Origin: Aequorivita capsosiphonis DSM 23843
GTDB taxonomy: Bacteria > Bacteroidota > Bacteroidia > Flavobacteriales > Flavobacteriaceae
Reading direction: 5' to 3'
Assembly (NCBI RefSeq): GCF_000429125.1
Contig: NZ_AUBG01000014.1
Coordinates: forward strand, 1 to 64,000
Length of the DNA: 64,000 bases
Each line of letters starts with the position of its first letter. Position 1 is the first letter of the stretch. Made by a program: the position numbers and the translations under genes. Below are positions 8,801 through 16,274 of this stretch, one piece after another. The notes beneath the pieces are model-generated. The model searched no databases and had not been told where the DNA came from. It was given only the letters and a program-made list of their open reading frames with translations.

Positions 8801-10170
8801 TGCCCAAAAATGGCGGCATTCATCATTTTAGAGCTCCCTTTTTCAGCAATACTTTCTTGGGCAATCCTTCTCTCCGCGGGGGGAAGTGCCTTTAGTTTTA
8901 GTACGTTTCTGTTGATCTGAAAGGCTACAAATTCAACTATAATAACGGCTCCATCTACAATAATTCCGAAGTCAATTGCCCCTAAACTCATCAGGTTGGC
9001 ATCTAACTTAAACAGATACATCATTGAGAGGGTAAACAGCAGCGACAGCGGAATAACCGATGCCACAACCAAGCCTGATCTTAAATTCCCCAACAAAAGA
9101 ACCACCACAAAAATCACGATCAATATTCCCAGGATTAGGTTTTCGGCAATTGTGTGCGTGGTTCTCTCTATCAATTCACTTCTATCTACAATTGGGTTGA
9201 TATAAACACCTTCGGGCAGGGATTTCGAAACCTCTGCCACCCTTTTATGTACGGCGTCGATCACCTTATCAGAATGACCGCCTTTGATCATCATTATCTG
9301 GCCCATTACTTTTTCGCCTTCGCCATTCCCCGTAATAGCACCAAAACGCATCGCGCTTCCAAATTGCACTTTTGCAACGTCCTTTATATATATGGGAAAT
9401 CCATCTTGGGTTTTAACAGCGATATTTCCAATATCCTCAAGAGAAGTGACCAAGCCTTCCCCGCGAATAAAATAAGCTTGGTTGCTTCTTTCAATATACC
9501 CACCGCCTGAAATACTGTTGTTTTTTTCTAAAGCGGTATAGATTTCGCCCGCGGTAATGCCCATCGCATTGAGCTTATTCGTGTTTATGGCGACCTCATA
9601 TTGTTTTAGATTTCCACCCCAAGTGTTGACTTCCACGACTCCAGGAATTCCTGAGAGTTGTCTTTTAATAATCCAATCTTGGATGGTCCTAAGGTCGGTG
9701 AGGCTATACTTATCCTTATGTTCAGGCTCAACGTCCAGAATATATTGATAGATTTCTCCCAGACCTGTGGTAATCGGGCCCATCTGTGGCGTGCCAAATC
9801 CCTCTGGGATATTCTCGGCTGCAGATTGTATTTTTTCGGCGATAAGCTGCCGCGGCAAATACATTCCCATATTCTCTTCAAAAACGATGGTAACCACTGA
9901 AAGTCCAAATTTTGAAGTGGAACGGATCTCCAGAACGCCCGGTAAATTCGCCATCTCCAGTTCTACGGGATAGGTGATGAATTTTTCCATATCCTCGGTG
10001 GAAAGATTTCGCGAGGTGGTAATAACCTGAACTTGATTGTTGGTAATATCGGGCACTGCCCCGATGGAAATTCGGGTAAGTGAAAATATCCCGAAAACAA
10101 TGAGCGCCAAAGTGAACAGCCCAACAATCAGTTTATTTTTAATACTGAAATGAATGATTTTTGATAACAT
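5839..10170 (-). CDS. CusA/CzcA-type metal efflux RND pump fused to TolC-like outer-membrane factor
   Basis: At 1443 residues this is much longer than a normal CusA/CzcA (about 1040). Residues 1 to about 1035 are a complete heavy-metal RND pump, with TM4 carrying the proton-relay pattern DFGIIVDGAV near residue 400 and a second large periplasmic loop. After a basic linker there is a new signal-like hydrophobic segment (about 1047-1063) ending FAQQ. About 380 residues of TolC-like helical outer-membrane channel follow. Either the chain is cut after the second signal, or pump and channel are made as one polyprotein. Such fusions are known in Bacteroidota. The adaptor gene follows at 10 bases. 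Confidence 0.92.
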   Translation of the reverse strand: MLSKIIHFSIKNKLIVGLFTLALIVFGIFSLTRISIGAVPDITNNQVQVITTSRNLSTEDMEKFITYPVELEMANLPGVLEIRSTSKFGLSVVTIVFEENMGMYLPRQLIAEKIQSAAENIPEGFGTPQMGPITTGLGEIYQYILDVEPEHKDKYSLTDLRTIQDWIIKRQLSGIPGVVEVNTWGGNLKQYEVAINTNKLNAMGITAGEIYTALEKNNSISGGGYIERSNQAYFIRGEGLVTSLEDIGNIAVKTQDGFPIYIKDVAKVQFGSAMRFGAITGNGEGEKVMGQIMMIKGGHSDKVIDAVHKRVAEVSKSLPEGVYINPIVDRSELIERTTHTIAENLILGILIVIFVVVLLLGNLRSGLVVASVIPLSLLFTLSMMYLFKLDANLMSLGAIDFGIIVDGAVIIVEFVAFQINRNVLKLKALPPAERRIAQESIAEKGSSKMMNAAIFGQLIILIVFIPILSLSGVEGKMFRPMALTFSFAMLGTMLLCFTYVPVAAAMFLKPTEVSPKNISVRIMNFLNRVYDPIIRWALGAKRLVIGIAVLMLIITGFVFSTMGSEFIPTLDEGDFVIQPVLKTGTSLSNTIEITTQIEKILVDNFPEVDQAVTRLGAAEVPTDPMSMEQTDVMVTLKPKSEWVSAKSKNELADKFKEALSVIPGMEVEFSQPIEMRFNELITGVRADIAIKIFGEDLDILDKKAREIKELIEGIDGADDITVEKVVGLPEMNVKFDRAKIARYGLNIEDLNQTIAMGFAGRAAGSVFEGEKRFDLVLRFDEDHRNDISHLQNLYVDTPSGNKIPLSELAEIKYSKGAAQISRDDTKRRIVVGVNVRNRDLQSVVDDVQTVIDENVKLPVGYTIDYGGQFENLESAKKRLLIAVPIALLLIFVMLYFGLRSVKEALLIYSAIPLSAVGGVLLLWIRDMPLSISAGVGFIALFGVSVLNGIILIEHFKELKKEGMKDTNKMIIQGSKDRLRAVLLTAASTALGFLPMAISTGAGAEVQRPLSTVVIGGMASAFILTLIVLPVLYSIFDSDKKKKSPRKLGKALPITFLLLLLGVTGFAQQNPKTLRDLQQMALENNAGLKASELQKDEAKALIGSAFNFEKTKVYYEFDENNMGPNNMPLNIFGVEQSILFPTVYFAEKAVNQRQYEMQSSQFEVEQRKTQGLVEAAYYQFLFEKNQERVYKSLDSLYQNFAHAAERRFELGETNYLEKITARAKQRQLETDYRQIKEDVQIAMERLKTVVQSEDSLLVSEQALEKLQLSLLGLEDHPAIDYYDNRNEFFEAKRSLEKQNLLPDISFSYSLGSNSGLSQNLYAYQIGLKIPLFFSGNASKIKASKIAADVSQRQAEDYEVHLNSRRAQLLNEVSKYEEALKYYETEGKSLSEEILKTANISFKNGEIDFFQYIQSLENAYEIELQYLENLNNYNQAVIAINYLTL

Positions 10171-10325
10171 AATTAAATGATGACCTTAGAATTTCAACAT
10201 AAAAAAGGGGAATGTTGAAAAATTAAACTAGGATTATAGGTTTCAAACTGTCCAGAAATTCAGACAATGAAAAACGACTACAGATGTAGCTTAGAAACTG
10301 AATTCTAAACAATACTGCTATTTAA

Positions 10326-10724
10326 TTATGCAATTTTAGGGGGTTGAAAGATAGAAGCTCTTTCCAGGAAGTAATAAAGATCCTGATAGTAAAAATGTGG
10401 ATTGGCAGTATAAGTAACCACCGATTTTTCAAACGGAAATTCGTATCCCATTACTATTACTTCGGCCAATAGATGATTACAGTGATTATGCTGAAATGGG
10501 AGATTCTCGTGTTGCGATTTTTCATCTTGATGGCTTTTTTGATGCTCCGTTTTTAGATCGCCGTAGTGCTTTTCAAAAAAGGTAAAAAAATCATCACCAA
10601 ATTCTTCAGAATGAAATTTTGCGTGCTCTACCAAATCGTTAAGCATAAAAACATCAGACATACTAAGACCCACGCTTTGAACAAAGACGAGAAGGGAAAG
10701 CGATATGGCAACTAGAGTTTTCAC
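10326..10724 (-). CDS. Small exported His-rich protein of metal efflux operon
   Basis: A 132-residue protein with an N-terminal signal (about residues 1-20) and a His/Glu-rich centre (EHAKFHSEEF, KSHQDEKSQHEN, QHNHCNH), ending in FQPPKIA. Similar small His-rich proteins commonly open CusA-type operons in Bacteroidota; their job is not established, but metal binding in the periplasm is plausible. It begins at GTG (10724), 155 bases upstream of the RND gene and in the same direction. A perfect 9-bp-arm palindrome lies just upstream. The family recognition rests on context and pattern only. Confidence 0.7.
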   Translation of the reverse strand: MKTLVAISLSLLVFVQSVGLSMSDVFMLNDLVEHAKFHSEEFGDDFFTFFEKHYGDLKTEHQKSHQDEKSQHENLPFQHNHCNHLLAEVIVMGYEFPFEKSVVTYTANPHFYYQDLYYFLERASIFQPPKIA

Positions 10725-10731
10725 TTAGACC

Positions 10732-10754
10732 CCAAAAATATACAATATTTTTGG
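10732..10754. promoter_or_regulatory. Palindrome at start of efflux operon
   Basis: CCAAAAATA-N5-TATTTTTGG is a perfect 9-bp inverted repeat ending 7 bases before the GTG start of the His-rich gene. On the minus strand it includes TATTTTTG, which fits the Bacteroidota -7 box TAnnTTTG. An operator overlapping the promoter would place a repressor directly on the metal-efflux operon. The palindrome is seen; the regulator is not identified. Confidence 0.45.
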
Positions 10755-10886
10755 AATTGTATATGACTTGTGACAGCTTAGTATCTTAATTTTCGAGTTC
10801 CACAGTTTCCAAATCGGAAAAAATATCGACTCAAGTATAGCATTCGTCATCAATTAATTTTAACTTCGTAGCAATTCCTTCCAATT

Positions 10887-11543
10887 ATGACTATACACGA
10901 CTTCAGCAAAGAGAATTCCCTTATCAACAAATACATTTTGGAAGTTCGGGACGTATCAATCCAGAAAGACCGTATGCGTTTCAGAAGAAATATTGAGCGC
11001 ATTGGGGAAATTTTGAGCTACGAAATGAGCAAAACCTTGGAATACAGCTCGAAAACAGTACAGACTCCTTTAGGTGAAAAAACTGTCAACGTTCCCAATT
11101 CCGACATTGTTTTATGTTCCATTCTTCGCGCAGGAATTCCGTTGCACCAAGGAATTTTAAATTATTTTGACGGCGTTGAAAATGCTTTTATCTCTGCTTA
11201 CAGATACCATCCAGATGGTGGGGATGAATTTGAAGTACATATAAAATATCTGGCCTCCCCTTCTCTTGAAGGAAAGACCTTGATTCTTGCCGACCCTATG
11301 CTGGCAACAGGAAAAACACTCGAAAATGTTCTTAAAGCCTTTGAAAGTCACGGAACACCAAAACAAATCCATATAATCTCCATACTCGGCGCCAAACCCG
11401 GAATCGATCTCGCCGATATTATCTACCCTAAAAACACCCATTTGTGGATTGCCGCTGTTGATGATGCCCTTAATGAACGAGGCTATATTGTTCCCGGACT
11501 TGGCGATGCAGGGGATCTTTGTTATGGGCCGAGACTTGATTGA
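10887..11543 (+). CDS. upp: Uracil phosphoribosyltransferase
   Basis: It converts uracil and PRPP to UMP in pyrimidine salvage. The PRPP-binding loop DPMLATGKT is at residues 136-144, preceded by the SILRAGIPLHQGI segment (78-90) that shapes the uracil site. The C-terminus GDAGDLCYGP matches the uracil-binding end of the family. The length of 218 is normal. The gene stands alone on the plus strand, divergent from the efflux operon, with about 160 bases between them. Confidence 0.95.
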   Translation: MTIHDFSKENSLINKYILEVRDVSIQKDRMRFRRNIERIGEILSYEMSKTLEYSSKTVQTPLGEKTVNVPNSDIVLCSILRAGIPLHQGILNYFDGVENAFISAYRYHPDGGDEFEVHIKYLASPSLEGKTLILADPMLATGKTLENVLKAFESHGTPKQIHIISILGAKPGIDLADIIYPKNTHLWIAAVDDALNERGYIVPGLGDAGDLCYGPRLD

Positions 11544-11634
11544 TTGTAGACGGTAGTTTCTAGACGCTAACTTGAGTCAATTAATACCTTAAATAAAAAT
11601 CTCCGTGTCCTCCGTGCCTCTGTGGTTCTCCTTA

Positions 11635-12087
11635 TTAAACCCAAGGAAAAAATCTTCCTGATCTTTTTTTGTATTCTGAATAGTTTGGAAATTTTTCAAT
11701 GAGTTGTTTTTCCTCATAACGGGTTTTGAAGTAAAACAAAAGAAAAAGTAAAGTAGTAATAAGCAATCTATATCCAGAATCACTGATAATCGAATATCCA
11801 AAAAAAGCTAAAATAAGTCCCGTATAAATGGGATGGCGCACAAATTTATAAACCCCTGTTTCAATAAGTTTCGCTCCCGGCAACGGACTCGGGAATGGCG
11901 ATAAATTGACGTTGAGCTGCAATACCGCAACAACGGTTATTACAAATCCTAAAACAAAAATCCCCACGCCAAACCAAAATAGAATAGGTGGAAAAAGGAT
12001 TGTCATAGATTCAATATCAAATGTAAATGCTATAAATAGCAGGAATTGAAGTAAAACGAATACTATATCTTTAAATGGTATTTTCAA
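11635..12087 (-). CDS. Isoprenylcysteine methyltransferase-like membrane protein
   Basis: A small membrane protein with about four helices and the signature GVYKFVRHPIYTGLIL, characteristic of the ICMT/PEMT-like phospholipid or isoprenylcysteine methyltransferase superfamily. The C-terminal RYEEKQLIEKFPNYSEYKKR also fits. The substrate in bacteria is usually unknown. No ATG is available at the N-terminus; TTG at 12087 gives the complete first helix, so I accept it. The short downstream gap holds a CTCCGTGCCTCTGTGG-type repeat fragment near 11600. Confidence 0.8.
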   Translation of the reverse strand: MKIPFKDIVFVLLQFLLFIAFTFDIESMTILFPPILFWFGVGIFVLGFVITVVAVLQLNVNLSPFPSPLPGAKLIETGVYKFVRHPIYTGLILAFFGYSIISDSGYRLLITTLLFLLFYFKTRYEEKQLIEKFPNYSEYKKRSGRFFPWV

Positions 12088-12429
12088 TTTTGAATTCTAT
12101 TAATTATTTACTGATACTGCCACTGCCTACTGCCACTTATTTCCTCTCGCAAGGCTTCGATACAATTTTATGGAAGACAAATTCTGTGTTCTCGTTAAAA
12201 CTTGGTAACCATAAAATCACTCAGCCACCTTGAAAATTAAGTGTAATTAAATCACTCTAAATAATATCAAAATTCCAAATTCCAAAAGGCTAGACTAATG
12301 AATTAACTTCGCTTTCACTTTCCGCCCTGGTTCCTATTTCTTTTAAACGAAAAATCAAAGGTGCCTGAGTATTTTGAAAGCACTTTAAATAATAAAAAAC
12401 ACTAATTAATCTTCTAAGGCTTTCAAAAT
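12088..12429. other. Intergenic stretch with stem-loop repeat copy A
   Basis: No gene is seen. From 12361 on it contains the first copy of an 82-84-bp repeat that has further copies at 39903 and 50427. The remainder is AT-rich and unremarkable. Confidence 0.6.
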
Positions 12430-12442
12430 TTATCGAAGGCCC
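12361..12442 (+). repeat. 82-bp stem-loop repeat, copy A
   Basis: It begins GTGCCTGAGTATTTTGAAAG and ends TTTATCGAAGGCCC, with internal arms TTTTGAAAGC and GCTTTCAAAA that can fold into a hairpin. It is closely similar along its whole length to 39903-39986 and to the reverse complement of 50427-50510. Its right end overlaps the last four codons of the TPMT-like gene and supplies that gene's stop. Confidence 0.8.
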
Positions 12443-13020
12443 ATTATTATAAAAAGCTCATTACCCGCCCTCGACGGAATGGAATTATAGGCCGTTTCCA
12501 TTTTCTCGATTATAAAACTTTCTTCAAAAAGAGAGCGGTATTCCTGTTCATTACCGCCAAAAGGTGGTTTGTCATTATTTAGAGGAATATTAAAAAGTAA
12601 GCCCACCAATTTACCATTAGGCTTTAATATTTCGTGCATTTTTGAAGCGTAATCTTTTCGAAATTTAGGATCCTGGGCACAGAAAAAAGTCTGTTCTAAA
12701 ATAAGATCATAGGTTTCTTCTAAATCGTAAAAGTCGCGATGCAACAGATTTTCCTTGGGAAAAGAAGGAATTCGTTTTAATAAGTTTTCAAGTGGAATAC
12801 TGGAAATATCAACGACGGAGACATTCGTAAATCCTCTGTTAAACAGATATTCGGCTTCATAGGAATTACCACCTCCAGGAATTAGAATCTTTAATTCTTT
12901 GTTGGTGAGTTGATCGATATACTCTTTTAAAGGAATGGAAACATAGCCAATATCCCAACCCATATCACCAGCAGTATATTTCTTGCTCCAAAAGCTTTCG
13001 TCTAATTTCAAGTTATTCAT
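12430..13020 (-). CDS. TPMT-like SAM-dependent methyltransferase
   Basis: A class I methyltransferase of the thiopurine S-methyltransferase type. The N-terminus FWSKKYTAGDMGWDIG and SAM motif LKILIPGGGNSYEAEYL (about residues 43-59) are typical, as is EQTFFCAQDP for motif IV. The family acts on small thiol or selenium/tellurium compounds; the substrate here is unknown. ATG at 13020 is preferred over a TTG two codons upstream. The 3-prime end lies inside a dispersed repeat, so the last residues (GLR) are repeat-encoded. Confidence 0.85.
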   Translation of the reverse strand: MNNLKLDESFWSKKYTAGDMGWDIGYVSIPLKEYIDQLTNKELKILIPGGGNSYEAEYLFNRGFTNVSVVDISSIPLENLLKRIPSFPKENLLHRDFYDLEETYDLILEQTFFCAQDPKFRKDYASKMHEILKPNGKLVGLLFNIPLNNDKPPFGGNEQEYRSLFEESFIIEKMETAYNSIPSRAGNELFIIMGLR

Positions 13021-13150
13021 TTTCAAAGGGTTCTAACAAGGGTTTCAGGTTTCAGGTTTCAAGTTGCAGGATGCAGGTTAAAAGCAATAACTTTCTTGTT
13101 TCTATGCTCTTTGTCTCTTGTCCCTAAAAAAATAAACCACTCTCTCTCAA

Positions 13151-13220
13151 CTACTGACTACTGACTACTGACTACTGACTACTGACTACTGACTACTGAC
13201 TACTGACTACTGACTACTGA
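13151..13220. repeat. Heptanucleotide tandem array (CTACTGA)10
   Basis: Ten perfect copies of CTACTGA fill 13151-13220, between the cytochrome c gene and the TPMT-like gene. Partial relatives (ACTGAATACTG, GATCACTGATCACTGACT) occur at 36862-36890 and 50745-50790. The period is not a multiple of three, in keeping with a non-coding location. Copy number is probably unstable. Confidence 0.95.
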
Positions 13221-13258
13221 AAAATTAAATATCTCAAATTCCGTGCAATTCATTTTCT

Positions 13259-13759
13259 TTAGCTCTTTTTATCATTGGTATCCAATTTCTTCCCGTGCAT
13301 TTTGTTATAGTGTTCCTCAAACCAAACAGGTTCTTCAATTTTAGTATCGAACATATAATCGGCAATCTTTCGGATGCTTGACTCTGGGTAGAATTGATAC
13401 GGCATTAATCCAAATTTCTTAATAGCTCCTGGCATTTTCGATTTTTCTTCGGAAGGGCTTTTAGACCATGCCACCATATCATTGACAAAATCTTCTTTTG
13501 AAGTATCTTCTGAAATATAGTGCATTTTTATAGCCACCATTGGCGGAGCTGCCATATTATCTTCAGCGGCTTTTGGGCTATGACACGCGTAACAGTTGTT
13601 TTCCATCAATAGCTTTCCCGGATGTTCCTGAAAGACTTCCATTTCAGCATAGTCACTACTGTCGGCCATGGCCAAATAGTCCTTGCCATTGTTGTTGTTG
13701 TTGTTGTTGTTACAGGAAGCTAATAGAAGTACAGAAAATAACGTAAGAAATATCTTCAT
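13259..13759 (-). CDS. Cytochrome c-type lipoprotein
   Basis: A periplasm-facing heme protein. The lipobox LLASC places the acylated Cys at residue 16, followed by a run of eight Asn encoded by a GTT/AAC microsatellite. A single heme site CYACH lies at 56-60, and several Met residues downstream (KMPGAIKKFGLMP) could supply the axial ligand. It probably carries electrons near the respiratory chain or acts as a heme sensor-type domain protein. The Crp/Fnr-type gene lies just upstream in the same direction, but a gap of about 115 bases leaves co-transcription open. Confidence 0.8.
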   Translation of the reverse strand: MKIFLTLFSVLLLASCNNNNNNNNGKDYLAMADSSDYAEMEVFQEHPGKLLMENNCYACHSPKAAEDNMAAPPMVAIKMHYISEDTSKEDFVNDMVAWSKSPSEEKSKMPGAIKKFGLMPYQFYPESSIRKIADYMFDTKIEEPVWFEEHYNKMHGKKLDTNDKKS

Positions 13760-13873
13760 AATTTAAATATTTAGGCGGGAACACTTCAAAAATAAATTTA
13801 AATAACTTTTGTGGCAGTAACAAAGGTTACATTTCGAAAGCATTTTAAATGTTCAATTTAAAAAAATGATGTT

Positions 13874-14506
13874 CTAAAGTGAAATTATTTTGATGCTATT
13901 TCTAAAAAGTTCAATTTCACCTAAATTCTCCAGCTTTTTCAACAAACGCGAAATCACTACGCGCGAGGTGTTAAGCTCATAGGCAATCTCTTGATGTGTG
14001 GAATTGATTATAGTGTCTTTTGTTATCTTCTGCTTATTTTGAAGATATTTCACCAAACGCTCATCCATATTTAAAAAAGCAATGCTATCAATGGTTTCGA
14101 GCATTTCGGTTAAGCGTTCGTGATAGCTTTGAAGCACAAAATTGCGCCAGCTTTTGTACTTGCCCATCCACTCTTCCATTTTTTGAATCGGTACCATAAT
14201 CAAGATTGTATCCAGCTCTGCCATAGCACGGATCTCACTCTTTTTTTGTCCCAAACAACATGTCAAAGTCATAGCGCAAGTGTCACCACGTTCTAGAAAA
14301 TAGAGCAACAACTCGTCTCCATTATCATCTTCCCTTAAAATTTTAATAGCTCCAGAAATAAGAAGTGGCATAGACCGAACATAATCGCCAATCTCTATTA
14401 GCTTATCCCCTTCCTTTACCTCCTTTAAAGTGCCTACATTATTTATTTCTTCTAGAAGTGCATCCTCAAAAAGATGGGAGAAGTTATCCTTTAAATTATT
14501 CAGCAT
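13874..14506 (-). CDS. Crp/Fnr-family transcription regulator
   Basis: A 210-residue regulator with an N-terminal cyclic-nucleotide-binding-like beta barrel (about 10-125), a long linking helix, and a C-terminal winged helix with TSRVVISRLLKKLENLGEIE as recognition region. Two adjacent cysteines (TCC) occur in the barrel, but there is no N-terminal four-Cys cluster like that of Fnr, so an oxygen-sensing cluster is not supported. Bacteroidota have many such regulators, often next to genes for stress or redox. The neighbouring cytochrome c lipoprotein is a plausible target. Confidence 0.85.
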   Translation of the reverse strand: MLNNLKDNFSHLFEDALLEEINNVGTLKEVKEGDKLIEIGDYVRSMPLLISGAIKILREDDNGDELLLYFLERGDTCAMTLTCCLGQKKSEIRAMAELDTILIMVPIQKMEEWMGKYKSWRNFVLQSYHERLTEMLETIDSIAFLNMDERLVKYLQNKQKITKDTIINSTHQEIAYELNTSRVVISRLLKKLENLGEIELFRNSIKIISL

Positions 14507-14551
14507 TAGAAATTATTTATAGATTCGGATAGCTAAAATACAGCTTTTAGA

Positions 14552-15517
14552 TTACTTTTCTTTCGCCTCTTTCTTCTTCTGCCGCTCCAATTTTCTAAAA
14601 TATCCACGGAAGAAAAAATTGTGTTGCAAAGCCTCCATGTTTTGGTTTAGTTTTTCCGAAGCCTCCTTTATTTGAAGCATGGTGGAATCTATTTCCCTCA
14701 CAAAAGTTTCATCTTGCGTAAGATGATTAAGAGCGCCTTTTCCTGACTTTATTTCCTTTATATAAGCATCTAGACTTTCGGTCATCTCATTAACATCCTT
14801 ACTAGAATTTTCAAGATTGCTGAATACTGTTCTTATTTGATTTGCGGAAGCCGTATCGCTCAACAAAACTGCTGCAGCGCTTTCGTCATAGTTGACTTTT
14901 GAAATAATCTGATTGATTTTAGCCATAGCCACACCAGTTCCTTCCGAAGTCTTTCTGAGTTCAACAAGTGTTTGCTGAATGTTTTGCGCCATAATAGTGT
15001 CATTGATCAAGGTGCCTAAAGTACCTTTCCCCATCAAGATTTGTTTGGCTATTTTTGATAGATCTTCATTGGTTGTACTTAGGGTCTCAAGCATATCGTC
15101 CATGCTAACTTTATTGGATGTGTGAATGGTATCTCCTGAAACCACATTTGTTGCTTGCTGTTTATTTCCAGGGAAAATATTAACCACCATACTTCCAACC
15201 AAGCCATCGGAACTGACTGAAGCTTGAGCATCCTTTTTAATAAAATAAGCCGCCTTTTCGTCCACCGTCATTTCGATAGAAATCTCGCCTACCTGTATCA
15301 TTTCAATGTTGGATACCGTCCCAACGTTGATTCCTGAGTAGCGCACATTATTGCCTAATTGAAGCCCGTTTACATTATCAAAAACCGCATACAACTGAAT
15401 GTTTTTGCTAAACATATTCTGTCTTGATCCTATGAAATAAAGAGCAGCCACGAGAATTATAGTTCCCATGACCACAAATATTCCAACTCTTATTTTTTGT
15501 GAAGTTGATTTTGACAT
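14552..15517 (-). CDS. MCE-domain protein (MlaD-like substrate-binding subunit)
   Basis: This is the periplasmic lipid-binding part of an Mla-type ABC system. One N-terminal transmembrane helix (about residues 9-28) is followed by a single MCE domain (about 38-118, with VRYSGINVGTV and DGLVGSMVVNIFPG). A long helical, coiled-coil tail ends Lys-rich. ATG at 15517 is chosen because it lies 4 bases after the ATPase stop and opens directly on the helix; longer versions overlap the ATPase. It is the third gene of an mlaE-mlaF-mlaD operon, involved in phospholipid movement between membranes. Confidence 0.9.
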   Translation of the reverse strand: MSKSTSQKIRVGIFVVMGTIILVAALYFIGSRQNMFSKNIQLYAVFDNVNGLQLGNNVRYSGINVGTVSNIEMIQVGEISIEMTVDEKAAYFIKKDAQASVSSDGLVGSMVVNIFPGNKQQATNVVSGDTIHTSNKVSMDDMLETLSTTNEDLSKIAKQILMGKGTLGTLINDTIMAQNIQQTLVELRKTSEGTGVAMAKINQIISKVNYDESAAAVLLSDTASANQIRTVFSNLENSSKDVNEMTESLDAYIKEIKSGKGALNHLTQDETFVREIDSTMLQIKEASEKLNQNMEALQHNFFFRGYFRKLERQKKKEAKEK

Positions 15518-15521
15518 AACT

Positions 15522-16274
15522 TTAATTTTTAAAAAATGCTCGGGTCTGTGGATCGCTCGAATTTGAAAGCTCCTCAAAAGTACCCTCGGCATAATTGATT
15601 CCATCTACCAGCAAGATCATTCGGTTTGAAATAACCCGCGCGCAATCCACATCGTGCGTAATGATTAGGGAAGATGTGTTATATTGTTTTTGAATAGTTC
15701 GCATAAGCTGAATAATTTCGTATGCCGTAATAGGGTCTAAACCTGTGGTTGGTTCATCATACATAATAATTTTCGGCTTTAAGATCAACGCGCGAGCCAA
15801 GGCTACCCTGCGCTGCATTCCACCTGAAAGTTCCGAAGGCATCAAGTCAATAGCGTGCAAAAGTCCTACACTTTCAAGCGCTTCCGTTACCGATGCTTCG
15901 GTGCTCTGGAAATTTTCAACTTTATCCTTATGCCGCCTGAGTGGAAATTCCAGATTTTCACGAACTGTCATCGAGTCATACAATGCGCTACCTTGGAAAA
16001 GATATCCGATTTCAGTACGTAAAAAATCCAATTCCTCCTGCCCCATAGAAATAACATCTTGATCTTTAATGGTGATACTTCCGCTATCGGGTTGAATTAA
16101 ACCCACAATACATTTAACCATTACCGATTTCCCAGAACCAGATTTTCCCATGATAACGAGGTTCTCCCCTTCATAAAGTTCCAAGTTGAATCCTTTAAGC
16201 ACATGGTTATCACCAAAGCTCTTCTTAATATCTTTTAGCTGTAAAACAGGCTTTTTATTTTCTTGAGAATTCAT
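15522..16274 (-). CDS. MlaF-like ABC transporter ATPase
   Basis: Cytoplasmic ATPase of the Mla/MCE lipid transporter. Walker A GKSGSGKS is at 43-50, signature LSGGMQRRVALARAL around 148-162, Walker B IIMYDEPTTGLDP just after, and the H-loop at ITHDVDCARV. The sequence GMQRR in the signature is the form seen in MlaF/Ttg2A proteins. It abuts the permease gene with no gap and precedes the MCE gene by 4 bases. Confidence 0.93.
   Translation of the reverse strand: MNSQENKKPVLQLKDIKKSFGDNHVLKGFNLELYEGENLVIMGKSGSGKSVMVKCIVGLIQPDSGSITIKDQDVISMGQEELDFLRTEIGYLFQGSALYDSMTVRENLEFPLRRHKDKVENFQSTEASVTEALESVGLLHAIDLMPSELSGGMQRRVALARALILKPKIIMYDEPTTGLDPITAYEIIQLMRTIQKQYNTSSLIITHDVDCARVISNRMILLVDGINYAEGTFEELSNSSDPQTRAFFKN

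Noticed and set aside
9154-9510. A 118-codon plus-strand frame within the RND pump gene
   Set aside because: It is an antisense shadow of the well-supported pump frame.
13151-13220. CRISPR array
   Set aside because: The unit is only seven bases with no spacers; it is a simple tandem repeat.
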